Under the pieces are notes generated by a model, which was not told where the DNA came from, did no database searches, and was given only the letters and a program-made list of their open reading frames with translations. The position numbers and the translations under genes are program-made. From assembly GCA_947500845.1 (NCBI GenBank), contig CANMTP010000026.1, positions 1-40,841 of the forward strand: 40,841 nucleotides of DNA, read 5' to 3'. This document shows positions 24,798 to 33,448 of the stretch, piece by piece (the first letter of the stretch is position 1; each line of letters begins with the position of its first letter). Source of the stretch: an uncultured Aquimarina sp. (GTDB taxonomy: Bacteria > Bacteroidota > Bacteroidia > Flavobacteriales > Flavobacteriaceae).

Positions 24798-25796
24798 CTA
24801 TTGCTCTGTTGGAAATCCATTGATAGTTAACGTTTGTAGATTTTTAGTGTTATTTTCGTATATAAAATAGACTTGCAGTTCGGGATGACGTTTTAAGAAA
24901 TCTATGGATTTTTGAAGCCCCATCGACATTAATGCTGTGGCGTATGCATCGGCCTCCATACAACTATCTGCGAGTATAGAAACACTCAATACATTAGATT
25001 TATGAGGATAACCGGTTTTAGTATCGATAATGTGTGCATACCGATTACCATTTTCATCAAGTTTATATTTTCGGTAACTTCCTGAAGTTGCCATAGCCTC
25101 ATTTTGTAACACAATTACCTTACTGTAAGATTGTGTATCATCAAAGTTAGGGTCTTCTACACCGATTCTCCACGGCTTTTGTTTCACTATATTGCTCCCT
25201 TTTCCTCGAATCTCACCCCCTATTTCAACCAAATAATTCTCAAAGCCTTTCTCGTCGAGAAACTCAGCAAATACATCCACCGCATACCCTTTTGCCAGGG
25301 CATTAAAATCTATAAAGGTATTGGCATGAGTTTTTAAAATCCTTTCTCCCCTCAAAATAACCTTATCCATACCTACTGACACTAATAAACTGTCTATTTT
25401 AAGACTGTCTAATGATGTTACTCTACCTTCTGGACCAAAATCCCAAGCATTCACTAAAATACCAATGGTAGGATCAAATGCGCCTTCAGTTTCTTTATAA
25501 ATTCTTTTTGACGCAGTAAATACTTTTTTAAAATGATCGTCTACGACTATAGTCGTATCTCCCTGATTAATCCGTGAAATATCAGAATCTTCAATATAAG
25601 TAGACATCGAAGTATTAATTACATCAATAATACTATCATAAGATTGAGAAAGGTCTATTTTTTCCTTACTAATGCATTGAACTGAAAAGCTGGTTCCAAA
25701 TGCTTCCCCTCGAGTATAATTAAGCTTAGATGGAGGTTGGTCTTCGCAAGAAATTAAACACCCAAATAGGAATACAACGATTACATTACGAATCAT
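24798..25796 (-). CDS. apbE: FAD:protein FMN transferase (ApbE)
   Basis: 332 residues, lipoprotein signal with Cys17 (LISC). ApbE covalently attaches FMN from FAD to a threonine in S/A-G-A-T-type motifs, on the periplasmic side. Family motifs are visible: GTSFSV near residue 33, INQGD with the Asp/Ser-rich lead, FDPTIGILVNAWDFGP, DFNALAKGYAVD, YLVEIGGEIRGKG, and HIIDTKTGYP near the metal site. It ends the minus-strand block downstream of nqrABCDEF, whose NqrB and NqrC need exactly this modification. It starts 5 bases after the preceding small gene, so translation is probably coupled. Confidence 0.95.
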   Translation of the reverse strand: MIRNVIVVFLFGCLISCEDQPPSKLNYTRGEAFGTSFSVQCISKEKIDLSQSYDSIIDVINTSMSTYIEDSDISRINQGDTTIVVDDHFKKVFTASKRIYKETEGAFDPTIGILVNAWDFGPEGRVTSLDSLKIDSLLVSVGMDKVILRGERILKTHANTFIDFNALAKGYAVDVFAEFLDEKGFENYLVEIGGEIRGKGSNIVKQKPWRIGVEDPNFDDTQSYSKVIVLQNEAMATSGSYRKYKLDENGNRYAHIIDTKTGYPHKSNVLSVSILADSCMEADAYATALMSMGLQKSIDFLKRHPELQVYFIYENNTKNLQTLTINGFPTEQ

Positions 25797-25801
25797 ACTG
25801 T

Positions 25802-26179
25802 TTAGTTAAGGTGAGTTTCAATAGTTTGCAACCCTGCATATTCTAATATATAATCTTGATTCAGAATAACTGGTTTATTAGGATTTTCTGCATTTTGTAG
25901 GCCAACTCCGGCATAAAAAACCCTAGCTTCTTGTTCTCTTGCATGCTTTTTGAAAGATTCCATCCAAATCATATCATAATTGTGAGGATTATCGGGATAA
26001 GAAATAGCTCTAACCAAAACAAAATAGCGTTGATTGGATTTATCAATACATACAAACTGAGGATGTTTTCCTAATTTACTATTCACAGCGATGAATTCGA
26101 AACCCTTTTTCTCTAATTCTTCTCCTACGATATTCATCGCAAGATTATGCAACTCTTGTTTGTTTAATATCCTATCCAT
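25802..26179 (-). CDS. Small conserved cytoplasmic protein of the nqr-apbE neighbourhood
   Basis: 125 residues from the ATG at 26179 (MDRILNKQELHNLAMNIVG); six upstream in-frame residues (MYLCSA) look spurious. No signal peptide or membrane segment. The alpha/beta pattern (QFVCIDKSNQRYFVLVRAISYP, then ARVFYAGVGLQNAENPNKPV) suggests a small PD-(D/E)XK- or Holliday-junction-resolvase-like fold at most, which I cannot confirm. From memory, relatives in flavobacterial genomes are sometimes labelled as an Nqr subunit F, which is not supported here: it has no ferredoxin, FAD or NADH motif. It lies between DUF4846 and apbE genes. Confidence 0.75.
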   Translation of the reverse strand: MDRILNKQELHNLAMNIVGEELEKKGFEFIAVNSKLGKHPQFVCIDKSNQRYFVLVRAISYPDNPHNYDMIWMESFKKHAREQEARVFYAGVGLQNAENPNKPVILNQDYILEYAGLQTIETHLN

Positions 26180-26217
26180 AGCGCTGCAAAGATACAATCT
26201 ATCTAGTAAAATTAAGA

Positions 26218-27096
26218 TTATTTAAAATGTATAAATATCGCTTTATCAAAATAATAACTTGGTGTATATACAGGCTCATTTTTGTTAAAACGATACCAAG
26301 GAGAAATAGATGCATTTTCGAAATTTTTGAGCAAACAAACGCTTTGGGCCGGAGTATTACCCTGTGCAAGAAGATATAATTTATCTCCTTGCGCATTAAT
26401 AGCTTCGTCAACGATAATTTCTATATGACCCGGTGAACCTGGTTTAACCAACATATCTCCAATTTTTATTTCATTAAGAGACACCTTCTGAAGCTCGCTA
26501 TACATTGATAATGTCCCAGCATAGGTATAAATTAGATTAAGATATCTATAAAAATTGGATTTTGAATAATCGGGAGAAGCTGTCTTATGAAAAGTAACAA
26601 GACTACCTTTTATCTTAGGTCGATATCCTTTGGCATATTTTTGCCATGAGCAATAATGACCTGAGGTAAAATTAAATCCAATTTCGCCTTTTCTATTGTG
26701 TTTCCATAAATACTCAGAACGCATTCTCATTAACGCATCCGCACATTGCTGCAATCCATTCGATGGGACTGGAACTTCAAGAATCGCATCATGCCAATTC
26801 TGGGCAAAGTATTCGCTATCGTCATAATTAATAATCTTACTGCCATGAGGTTTTATTCTATAATTACGGAGATATTCTTCAAAAGATCCATTTTCATATA
26901 CCACTCTTTTATAGCCATCTGGAAGCAGAACTCGCGTAGAGATAGAATTTCCTGATGTATTAATATAATCGGGTTTAATAATTACAGTCGATACTACTCC
27001 TTTGATATAATTACCAGCCATTTTACCTCTAGCACTATTTTTTAAGATCAGCAGTAATGCGACAGCTATCACCAGAGAAAGAATATATTTTTTCAT
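26218..27096 (-). CDS. DUF4846 family exported protein
   Basis: 292 residues from MKKYILSL (ATG at 27096); the frame opens seven codons earlier. It has a signal or anchor segment (about 6-20). Conserved features are TRVLLPDGYKR, NYDDSEYFAQNWHDAILEVPV, LQQCADALMRMRSEY, and a C-terminal part KIGDMLVKPGSPGHIEIIVD, which recalls NlpC/P60-like or CHAP-like His-containing segments. Biochemical function is unknown. It begins just past the nqr terminator and precedes the small gene and apbE by 38 bases, forming a three-gene minus-strand unit. Confidence 0.82.
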   Translation of the reverse strand: MKKYILSLVIAVALLLILKNSARGKMAGNYIKGVVSTVIIKPDYINTSGNSISTRVLLPDGYKRVVYENGSFEEYLRNYRIKPHGSKIINYDDSEYFAQNWHDAILEVPVPSNGLQQCADALMRMRSEYLWKHNRKGEIGFNFTSGHYCSWQKYAKGYRPKIKGSLVTFHKTASPDYSKSNFYRYLNLIYTYAGTLSMYSELQKVSLNEIKIGDMLVKPGSPGHIEIIVDEAINAQGDKLYLLAQGNTPAQSVCLLKNFENASISPWYRFNKNEPVYTPSYYFDKAIFIHFK

Positions 27097-27123
27097 TGTA
27101 CTATAATTGCTATTCAAAAATAA

Positions 27124-27157
27124 AAAAACCGATATAAGTATATTTATATCGGTTTTT
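27124..27157 (-). terminator. Strong intrinsic terminator after nqrF
   Basis: AAAAACCGATATA (27124-27136) pairs perfectly with its complement at 27145-27157 around an 8-base loop. On the minus strand a run of seven to eight Ts is part of and follows the stem. It ends the nqr operon before the DUF4846-apbE unit. Confidence 0.85.
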
Positions 27158-27179
27158 AGTTTATTTAAAAAACTTTGTT

Positions 27180-28487
27180 TTATCCTCCAAAATCATCGAA
27201 TCTAATATTCTCATCTGGGATACCAAAATCCTCACCCATTTTTTGAACAGCTTTGTTCATTAATGGCGGACCACAGAAATATAATTCTATATCCTCAGGC
27301 GATTCGTGATGATTCAAATAATTATCGATCACACAATTATGCACAAATCCAACAAATCCATCTCCTTCATCATCAAGATCTTTCTTTACTTTCCAATTAT
27401 CTTCTTCTAATGGCTCAGAAAGTGCTAAATAGAACTTAAAGTTATCAAATTTCTTCTCTAAGTCATAAAAATGGTCCAGATAGAATAATTCTCTCTTAGA
27501 ACGACCACCGTACCAATAGGTAACCTTACGTCCCGTCTCTAATGTTTTGAATAGGTGATATAAATGAGAACGCATTGGAGCCATACCAGCTCCTCCTCCT
27601 ACGTATAACATTTCAGCCTGAGATTCATTGATGAAAAACTCACCATAAGGTCCCGAAATTGTCACTTTATCACCTGGCTTTTGAGCAAATATATATGATG
27701 AAGCAACACCAGGATTTACATCCATCCATCCGTTTTTGGCTCTATCCCATGGTGGAGTCGCAATACGAACGTTTAGCATAATATCCCTTCCTTCTGCAGG
27801 ATAAGAAGCCATCGAATAAGCACGCTCTACGGTCTCGGTATTTTTCATAACCAGCGGCCATAAACCAAACTTATCCCATTCTTTCTGAAACTTATCAGGA
27901 GTATCGTGTTCTTCTGGATGTGCAGTGATATCAATATCAGAATATTTGATTTCGCAAGGTGGTATTTCAATCTGAATATACCCTCCAGCCTTATATCCCA
28001 TGTCTTCAGGGATGCGAACCACAAATTCTTTAATAAACGAAGCTACATTATAATTACGAACTACCTCTGCTTCCCATTTTTTAATACCAAAAACTTCTTC
28101 TGGTATCTCGATATTCATGTCTTGCTTAACCTTAACTTGGCAAGCCAAACGTGCTCCATGCTGTAATTCTTTACGCGAAAAGTGAGGCGTTTCAGTAGGT
28201 AATGCTTCTCCTCCACCAGATAATACATGGCATTCGCATTGTATACAAGTTCCACCTCCTCCACATGCAGATGGCAAGAATATTTTTTGACTACCTAAAG
28301 TAGATAGTAACGTCCCACCTGAAGCAACTTCAATTTCTTTTTCCCCGTTAATCGTTATTTTTACGGGTCCGGAGGGTAATAGTTTATCTTTTGCAAATAA
28401 TAAAATTCCCACTAAAATAAGAATCAGAACCAAGAACGAGATAATCGTTATTGCTATAGTTCCACCAGTAGATGCTAAAAATATCAT
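27180..28487 (-). CDS. nqrF: Na+-NQR subunit F (NADH dehydrogenase subunit)
   Basis: 435 residues. Electron input module of the sodium-pumping NADH:quinone reductase. N-terminal transmembrane helix (about 10-31), then a 2Fe-2S ferredoxin domain with Cys75, Cys81, Cys84 and Cys116 (SACGGGGTCIQCEC). The FAD-binding domain carries RAYSMASYP (about 240), and the NADH domain YVGGGAGMAPMRSHL and FCGPPLMNKAV. Slightly longer than the roughly 408-residue Vibrio protein. It is the last gene of the operon, followed by a strong terminator, and begins one base after nqrE ends. Confidence 0.98.
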   Translation of the reverse strand: MIFLASTGGTIAITIISFLVLILILVGILLFAKDKLLPSGPVKITINGEKEIEVASGGTLLSTLGSQKIFLPSACGGGGTCIQCECHVLSGGGEALPTETPHFSRKELQHGARLACQVKVKQDMNIEIPEEVFGIKKWEAEVVRNYNVASFIKEFVVRIPEDMGYKAGGYIQIEIPPCEIKYSDIDITAHPEEHDTPDKFQKEWDKFGLWPLVMKNTETVERAYSMASYPAEGRDIMLNVRIATPPWDRAKNGWMDVNPGVASSYIFAQKPGDKVTISGPYGEFFINESQAEMLYVGGGAGMAPMRSHLYHLFKTLETGRKVTYWYGGRSKRELFYLDHFYDLEKKFDNFKFYLALSEPLEEDNWKVKKDLDDEGDGFVGFVHNCVIDNYLNHHESPEDIELYFCGPPLMNKAVQKMGEDFGIPDENIRFDDFGG

Positions 28488-28488
28488 A

Positions 28489-29205
28489 TTATTTAAGTGT
28501 TATAACGTTAGTATTTTCGGCTACTTCTTTTGTAGTCTTTTCTTTTTCAACTTGAGCAGCTTTCGTCTCCTCTTTGTCCTCTTCGTCTCCTCCGGTTAAC
28601 ATTCCCCCAAAACTCATAAATCCTATAGCCATAAGACCTGTAAGAATGAAAGTAATACCTAGTCCTCTAAGTGGTGCAGGTACATTTGAATATCTGATTT
28701 TTTCTCGAATAGCAGCGATTGCTAAGATTGCCAAAAACCAACCTATACCTGATCCTACACCATATACTGCAGCTTGAGAAATATTAGCAAACTCTTTTTG
28801 TTGCATAAATAGTGACCCTCCTAAAATAGCACAGTTTACTGCAATTAGTGGTAAAAATATCCCTAATGAATTATATAAAGCAGGAGAAAATTTTTCTACT
28901 ACAATTTCTACTAATTGAACCATTGTTGCAATAGTTGCAATAAATAAAATGAAAGTAAGAAAACTTAAATCATAATCTGCATATTCTGGACCAAGCCAAG
29001 CTAGAGCACCATCCTGCAGTAAATACTTATCAAGTAAAAAATTAAGAGGTACTGTTATGGCCAGAACAAAAATTACTGCAGCTCCCAAACCTACTGCCGT
29101 AGATACTTTTTTAGATACTGCAAGATATGAACACATCCCTAAGAAGAATGCGAATACCATATTTTCGATAAAAATCGATTTTAAAAACAACTCTAAATAT
29201 TCCAT
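28489..29205 (-). CDS. nqrE: Na+-NQR subunit E, with extra charged C-terminal tail
   Basis: 238 residues; about 35-40 longer than usual (about 200). Six transmembrane helices occupy about 1-200. Cysteines in GMCSYLAVS (about 25) and AVNCAILGG (about 123) correspond to those that, with NqrD, hold the intramembrane 2Fe-2S cluster in solved NQR structures. The extra tail (about 205-238) is rich in Glu, Asp and Lys (GGDEEDKEETKAAQVEKEK) and has no counterpart in Vibrio NqrE. The stop is intact and the operon frame is normal, so the tail is genuine coding sequence. Confidence 0.97.
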   Translation of the reverse strand: MEYLELFLKSIFIENMVFAFFLGMCSYLAVSKKVSTAVGLGAAVIFVLAITVPLNFLLDKYLLQDGALAWLGPEYADYDLSFLTFILFIATIATMVQLVEIVVEKFSPALYNSLGIFLPLIAVNCAILGGSLFMQQKEFANISQAAVYGVGSGIGWFLAILAIAAIREKIRYSNVPAPLRGLGITFILTGLMAIGFMSFGGMLTGGDEEDKEETKAAQVEKEKTTKEVAENTNVITLK

Positions 29206-29217
29206 ACTTCTTTAATT

Positions 29218-29916
29218 TTAATGATCTTCGATTAATGCTTTATTTCTACTTCTTTGTACCCAGATAATAATTCCAACAGTAATTAAGGCCATCGGGGCTA
29301 GCACCATAAAACCATTATTTTCATAGCCTAAAGCATATAAGCCTGTTTTCTCAACCGGATCTCCTAATACCTTGATTCCGAAAAGTGTACCTGAACCAAA
29401 TAATTCTCTAAAAAAAGCAACGATAATTAATAACAAACCGTATCCAGCTGCATTTCCTATGCCATCTAAGAACGATTTCCATACGCCATTACCAAGAGCA
29501 AAGGCTTCAAAGCGCCCCATGATAATACAGTTGGTAATTATCAAACCAATAAATACCGAGAGTTCCTTACTTAATGTATATGCGAAAGCTTTGAGCACCT
29601 GATCTACTATAATCACCAATGCCGCTACAACCACCAGTTGAACGATGATTCTAATTTTAGAAGGCATAATGTTTCGCATTAACGAGATGACTACGTTTCC
29701 AACACCCATAACAAAAATCACAGAAATTGACATAACGATAGAAGGTTTCAATTGGGCCGTAATTGCCAATGCAGAACAAATCCCTAATACTTGTATCGTG
29801 ATAGGATTATTATCGGCAAGAGGATCGGTTAATAATTTCTTATTTTTTTTTGAAAATAGAGGCTCCCTTGGCTCTTTAACTTTAACTTCAACTTTTTCTT
29901 CTGTTACTTCAGCCAT
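29218..29916 (-). CDS. nqrD: Na+-NQR subunit D
   Basis: 232 residues, with a charged N-terminal stretch (about 1-40, KVEVKVKEPREPLF) ahead of six transmembrane helices. Cysteines in LGICSALA (about 47) and ITNCIIMGRFEAFA (about 130) are the expected ligands of the 2Fe-2S centre shared with NqrE. It is slightly longer than Vibrio NqrD (about 210) because of the N-terminal extension. It lies 12 bases from nqrE and 3 bases after nqrC. Confidence 0.97.
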   Translation of the reverse strand: MAEVTEEKVEVKVKEPREPLFSKKNKKLLTDPLADNNPITIQVLGICSALAITAQLKPSIVMSISVIFVMGVGNVVISLMRNIMPSKIRIIVQLVVVAALVIIVDQVLKAFAYTLSKELSVFIGLIITNCIIMGRFEAFALGNGVWKSFLDGIGNAAGYGLLLIIVAFFRELFGSGTLFGIKVLGDPVEKTGLYALGYENNGFMVLAPMALITVGIIIWVQRSRNKALIEDH

Positions 29917-29919
29917 CTG

Positions 29920-30675
29920 TTATTTTTTTAACGTTTCAAAATAAGGTTGATACATTTTTATCCCTTTTTTAACCATAGCGGTTACACCATCACCTGTTAT
30001 GGTAGCTCCTGCTAATGCATCTACAGCATTGTCATCTTTTCTTTGATTTTTAGGATCTGCATTACCTTTTTTTACTGTGATGCCTTTATAATCTCCAGCA
30101 GCATTCAAAATACGCTCACCAATAAAATCATCTCTAAAATAAGCTTCTGTAATATTAGCTCCCAAGCCAGCTGTTTCTGTAGCGTGATCAAAAAAAGCAC
30201 CTTTAACAACACTATATCCTTCATCTAAAGCAACATATCCCCAAATAGGTCCCCAAAGACCAGTGCCTCTTAATGGAATAATGTAGTATGTTTCTCCTTC
30301 GCGCTCACCAATAAAAAGTGGATTCTTTCTTTCGTAAGAAGAATCTCGCTTAACTTTATCATTTTCTTTTTTGACTTCTATATCAAAAGCCTCTTTAGTT
30401 TTTTGAGCCTCACCATTTACAACAATATATTGCTTATCTCCAACATATTTATCAAATAATTCCTGTGCTTTCTCTGCAGGAACAAATTCGTTTGGATCTT
30501 CTGCATCTGTAACACCCATCGCGAATAAAATATTCTGCTGTTTTTCTGTTCTTTTATTAGCATCTATCTTACCTTTCAACGAAGAAGCTGTAAACGCTAA
30601 TAACGAACCAACCACTGCCACCATCGCGATGGCAAATATGATTGTGTAAGAATTTTTATCTGTATTAAACGCCAT
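29920..30675 (-). CDS. nqrC: Na+-NQR subunit C (covalent FMN subunit)
   Basis: 251 residues. One N-terminal transmembrane helix (about 10-32) and a periplasmic FMN-binding domain. The flavinylation motif is LAGATITGDGV with Thr225 as the FMN-phosphoester residue, the same number as in Vibrio cholerae. GLWGPIWGYVAL and ATETAGLGANI are further family motifs. ApbE, encoded downstream in this block, is the enzyme that loads this FMN. It begins 2 bases after nqrB ends. Confidence 0.97.
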   Translation of the reverse strand: MAFNTDKNSYTIIFAIAMVAVVGSLLAFTASSLKGKIDANKRTEKQQNILFAMGVTDAEDPNEFVPAEKAQELFDKYVGDKQYIVVNGEAQKTKEAFDIEVKKENDKVKRDSSYERKNPLFIGEREGETYYIIPLRGTGLWGPIWGYVALDEGYSVVKGAFFDHATETAGLGANITEAYFRDDFIGERILNAAGDYKGITVKKGNADPKNQRKDDNAVDALAGATITGDGVTAMVKKGIKMYQPYFETLKK

Positions 30676-30677
30676 AA

Positions 30678-31913
30678 TTAAGCAGTTTTAAGTTTTAAAC
30701 GTTTCATTCTTTTCTTTACATTACCTTGAACCACATAGTGATCGATAGTTGGAGCAAATACGTTCATTAAAAGTATTGCTAAAAATACTCCTTCAGGATA
30801 TGCCGGGTTAAACACACGAATTAAAATTGATATAAATCCGATCAAAAATCCATAAATCCATTTTCCTTTATTGGTTTGAGATCCTGAAACCGGATCTGTG
30901 GCCATAAATACAACTCCAAAAGCAATACTTCCAATAATTAAATGTTGCCAAAAAGGAGTGCTCATTAATCCATAAAATTTGCTAGATTCTGTGATCCATC
31001 CTGCATCAACAATACCATTAAATAATAGTCCCATAATAGCGGCTCCAACGAATCCACTAAGAATAATTCTCCAGCTGGCTACCTTGGTGAATATCAAAAA
31101 TCCGGCTCCTATTAAAATTAGAAGCTTTGAAGTTTCCCCAACAGAACCAGGAATAAACCCATAAAACGCTTCGGATATTGAATAAGCAATCTCATTCCCT
31201 TTGGTTCCTGCAGCAGTAAGAATTTCCTTTCCTTGTGCTAAACCGCCTAAAATAGTTTCTCCAGAAATAGCATCTGGCGTATCTGCGCGCTCAACCGCTC
31301 CATGCACCCAAACTTTATCTCCCGACATCCATGTTGGATAAGCAAAAAATAAAAATGCTCTAATGGTAAGTGCCGGATTGAGAATATTCATTCCAGTACC
31401 ACCAAAAACTTCTTTTCCTATAATCACACCAAAAATTACTGCGATCGCCAACATCCAAAGAGGAATATCTACAGGAACTATAAGCGGAACCAACATTCCG
31501 GTTACCAAATATCCTTCTTCTACCTCATGACCCTTAATCACTGCAAAGACAAATTCGACTGCAAGTCCTACTCCATATGAAACAACAACCAGAGGAAGCA
31601 CGGTCCATGCTCCAATCACAAAATTGTCCCAGTTAATGAAGTCTCTGAATAAAGAAAAACTTTCCGGAAAACCATTTATAGCAGCATAATGCTGATATCC
31701 AGCATTAAATATTCCAAAAAGTAAACAAGGAATAAGTGAAATGATCACAGTATTCATTGTACGTTTCAAATCATCTGCTGCTCGAACATGGGCACCAGAA
31801 TATGTAGTCTCATTGGGCAAATATAAAAATGTATGAAGTGCATTAAATGCAGGGGCCATTTTCTTACCCTTATATTTAAGTTTCAGTTTATGTAATTTTT
31901 CTTTCAATCCCAT
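30678..31913 (-). CDS. nqrB: Na+-NQR subunit B (FMN/riboflavin and quinone subunit)
   Basis: 411 residues, near the standard length of about 412. About ten transmembrane helices after an N-terminal soluble stretch of 55 residues (HTFLYLPNETTYSGAHVR). The probable covalent-FMN site is ISGETILGG with Thr220; the family motif is SGAT and here Glu replaces Ala. GMNILNPALTIRAFLFFAYP and ATDPVSG are characteristic. The subunit holds riboflavin and FMN and forms the sodium path with D and E. It begins 4 bases after nqrA. Confidence 0.97.
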   Translation of the reverse strand: MGLKEKLHKLKLKYKGKKMAPAFNALHTFLYLPNETTYSGAHVRAADDLKRTMNTVIISLIPCLLFGIFNAGYQHYAAINGFPESFSLFRDFINWDNFVIGAWTVLPLVVVSYGVGLAVEFVFAVIKGHEVEEGYLVTGMLVPLIVPVDIPLWMLAIAVIFGVIIGKEVFGGTGMNILNPALTIRAFLFFAYPTWMSGDKVWVHGAVERADTPDAISGETILGGLAQGKEILTAAGTKGNEIAYSISEAFYGFIPGSVGETSKLLILIGAGFLIFTKVASWRIILSGFVGAAIMGLLFNGIVDAGWITESSKFYGLMSTPFWQHLIIGSIAFGVVFMATDPVSGSQTNKGKWIYGFLIGFISILIRVFNPAYPEGVFLAILLMNVFAPTIDHYVVQGNVKKRMKRLKLKTA

Positions 31914-31917
31914 AGCA

Positions 31918-33273
31918 TTAACCTATTTCTTTTAACATTACGTCTAGACCATCTCTAATTATCTGTTGATGTGGCTGTTTAGAAACGCATACAAATTCTG
32001 TAAGCGCAAAATCTTCCGGAGCAACCTCGTACATTCCTAATTGTTCCATAGCATCCAGATCATTTACCATGCATGCTTTCAAAAGTTGCAATGGATAAAT
32101 ATCAAGCGGAAATACCTCTTCATAATTTCCAGTCACTACAAAAGCTCGATGTTCGCCGTTTGTATTGGTATCTAATTCGTACTTCTTATTGGGCATTAAC
32201 CACGAAAATGTTAATGCTCTTGAAGTCGATATTTTATTAAATACTGGTTTATTCCATCCAAAAAACTCATAATCATCTCCTTCTGGAATAACTGTAATAC
32301 AGTTATGATAATATCCTAAATGACCATCTGGCTTTACATTTTCACCGGTAAGCACATCGCCACTAATCACTCTAATATTTCCTTCATCATGCACTCCAGA
32401 ATCATATACTACAGATGAAACTTCGGCACCTATTTTGGTCCTGTAATATTTTGGATTTTTTACTGAAGAACCAGCCAAAGCAATAGTTCGTTCTGCATTA
32501 AATCTACCAGTCAATAACAACTCCCCGATTACTAAAAGATCCTGAGGATTTACTACCCAAACAATTTCTCCTTTATTAATAGGATCAATTTTTGCGATCT
32601 GTACACTAACATTCCCCGCGGGATGCGGACCGTGTACTTTATGTAATGAGATATTATTAAGGCTGGCCAAAGGAGAATTGCTTTTCTTCCCTACTGACAC
32701 ATGCACTTGACCATTAGTCAATTTGCTCAACGCATCGATTGCTGTTTGCAGTTCTTTTTCCTTGCCCTCGAGAATATAATCACAATCAGCAGCAAGAGGT
32801 GCTGTTGCATATCCAGATATGAAAATAGCTTTTGGGGTCACCTCGGGATTTGCAATCACATCGTAAGGGCGTTGTTTAATAAAAGGCCAGCAACCTGAAG
32901 ATAACAAGTGCGTTTTTACCTCATCACCATTCATAGCGTTTACATCCTTTACTCCAAAGTCTGCATATTGCTGTTCTTTATCTGCAAGAATTTTGAAAGC
33001 TAAAATCTTTCTTTTGGCACCACGCACAATTTCCACAACCTCTCCGCTGACCGGAGAAGGAAAAAGCATTTTTTCATTGGATTTTGAATGGAAAAGTGGT
33101 TCGCCGGCTTTAACTTCTGTCCCTTGTTTTGCAACAACCTTGGGGATAATACCGTGAAAATCGTCAGGCTTAATTGCGAAAACATTACTTCTTGTTGCAT
33201 CTACAGTAACTTTCTCTGCTTCGCCAACAAGCTTAATGTCTAAGCCTTTTCTGATACGAATGTCTTTTGACAT
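31918..33273 (-). CDS. nqrA: Na+-NQR subunit A
   Basis: 451 residues, typical of the family (about 446). A cytoplasm-facing subunit that contributes to the ubiquinone/menaquinone site. Recognisable parts are the N-terminal RIRKGLDIKLVGEAE, the barrel-sandwich-like segment GTEVKAGEPLFHSK followed by VSGEVVEIVRGAKR, and the Rossmann-like KAIFISGYATAPLAAD with HKVHGPHPAGN. It is the first gene of nqrABCDEF, all genes within 12 bases of one another. A promoter candidate lies 37-67 bases upstream. Confidence 0.97.
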   Translation of the reverse strand: MSKDIRIRKGLDIKLVGEAEKVTVDATRSNVFAIKPDDFHGIIPKVVAKQGTEVKAGEPLFHSKSNEKMLFPSPVSGEVVEIVRGAKRKILAFKILADKEQQYADFGVKDVNAMNGDEVKTHLLSSGCWPFIKQRPYDVIANPEVTPKAIFISGYATAPLAADCDYILEGKEKELQTAIDALSKLTNGQVHVSVGKKSNSPLASLNNISLHKVHGPHPAGNVSVQIAKIDPINKGEIVWVVNPQDLLVIGELLLTGRFNAERTIALAGSSVKNPKYYRTKIGAEVSSVVYDSGVHDEGNIRVISGDVLTGENVKPDGHLGYYHNCITVIPEGDDYEFFGWNKPVFNKISTSRALTFSWLMPNKKYELDTNTNGEHRAFVVTGNYEEVFPLDIYPLQLLKACMVNDLDAMEQLGMYEVAPEDFALTEFVCVSKQPHQQIIRDGLDVMLKEIG

Positions 33274-33309
33274 ATTTGTAGTCTATGTTAATTAACTAAA
33301 AAAATCTCG

Positions 33310-33340
33310 CAAATTTACTAATTAAAACACGTAAGTGAAA
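33310..33340 (-). promoter_or_regulatory. Promoter of the nqr operon
   Basis: On the minus strand, TTTC (33340-33337), a 19-base spacer, and TAAATTTG (33317-33310). The -7 match to TAnnTTTG is exact and the -33 differs by one base. Transcription would start near 33303, about 30 bases before nqrA. Confidence 0.5.
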
Positions 33341-33448
33341 GCCGGTTCAGTCATAAAGTTTTATTAATAATGATTCTAAATAATGAATTTTATCCATTAA
33401 AAATACTCTCTTATTCTTTAGGCATACATTTTGTTTATATTTACACCT

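Noticed and set aside
25802..26179. Annotation as Nqr subunit F
   Set aside because: The protein lacks ferredoxin cysteines and FAD or NADH motifs; the real nqrF is at 27180-28487.
26180..26411. Open frame of 70 codons on the minus strand at 26199-26411
   Set aside because: Overlaps the DUF4846 gene in another frame; no support.
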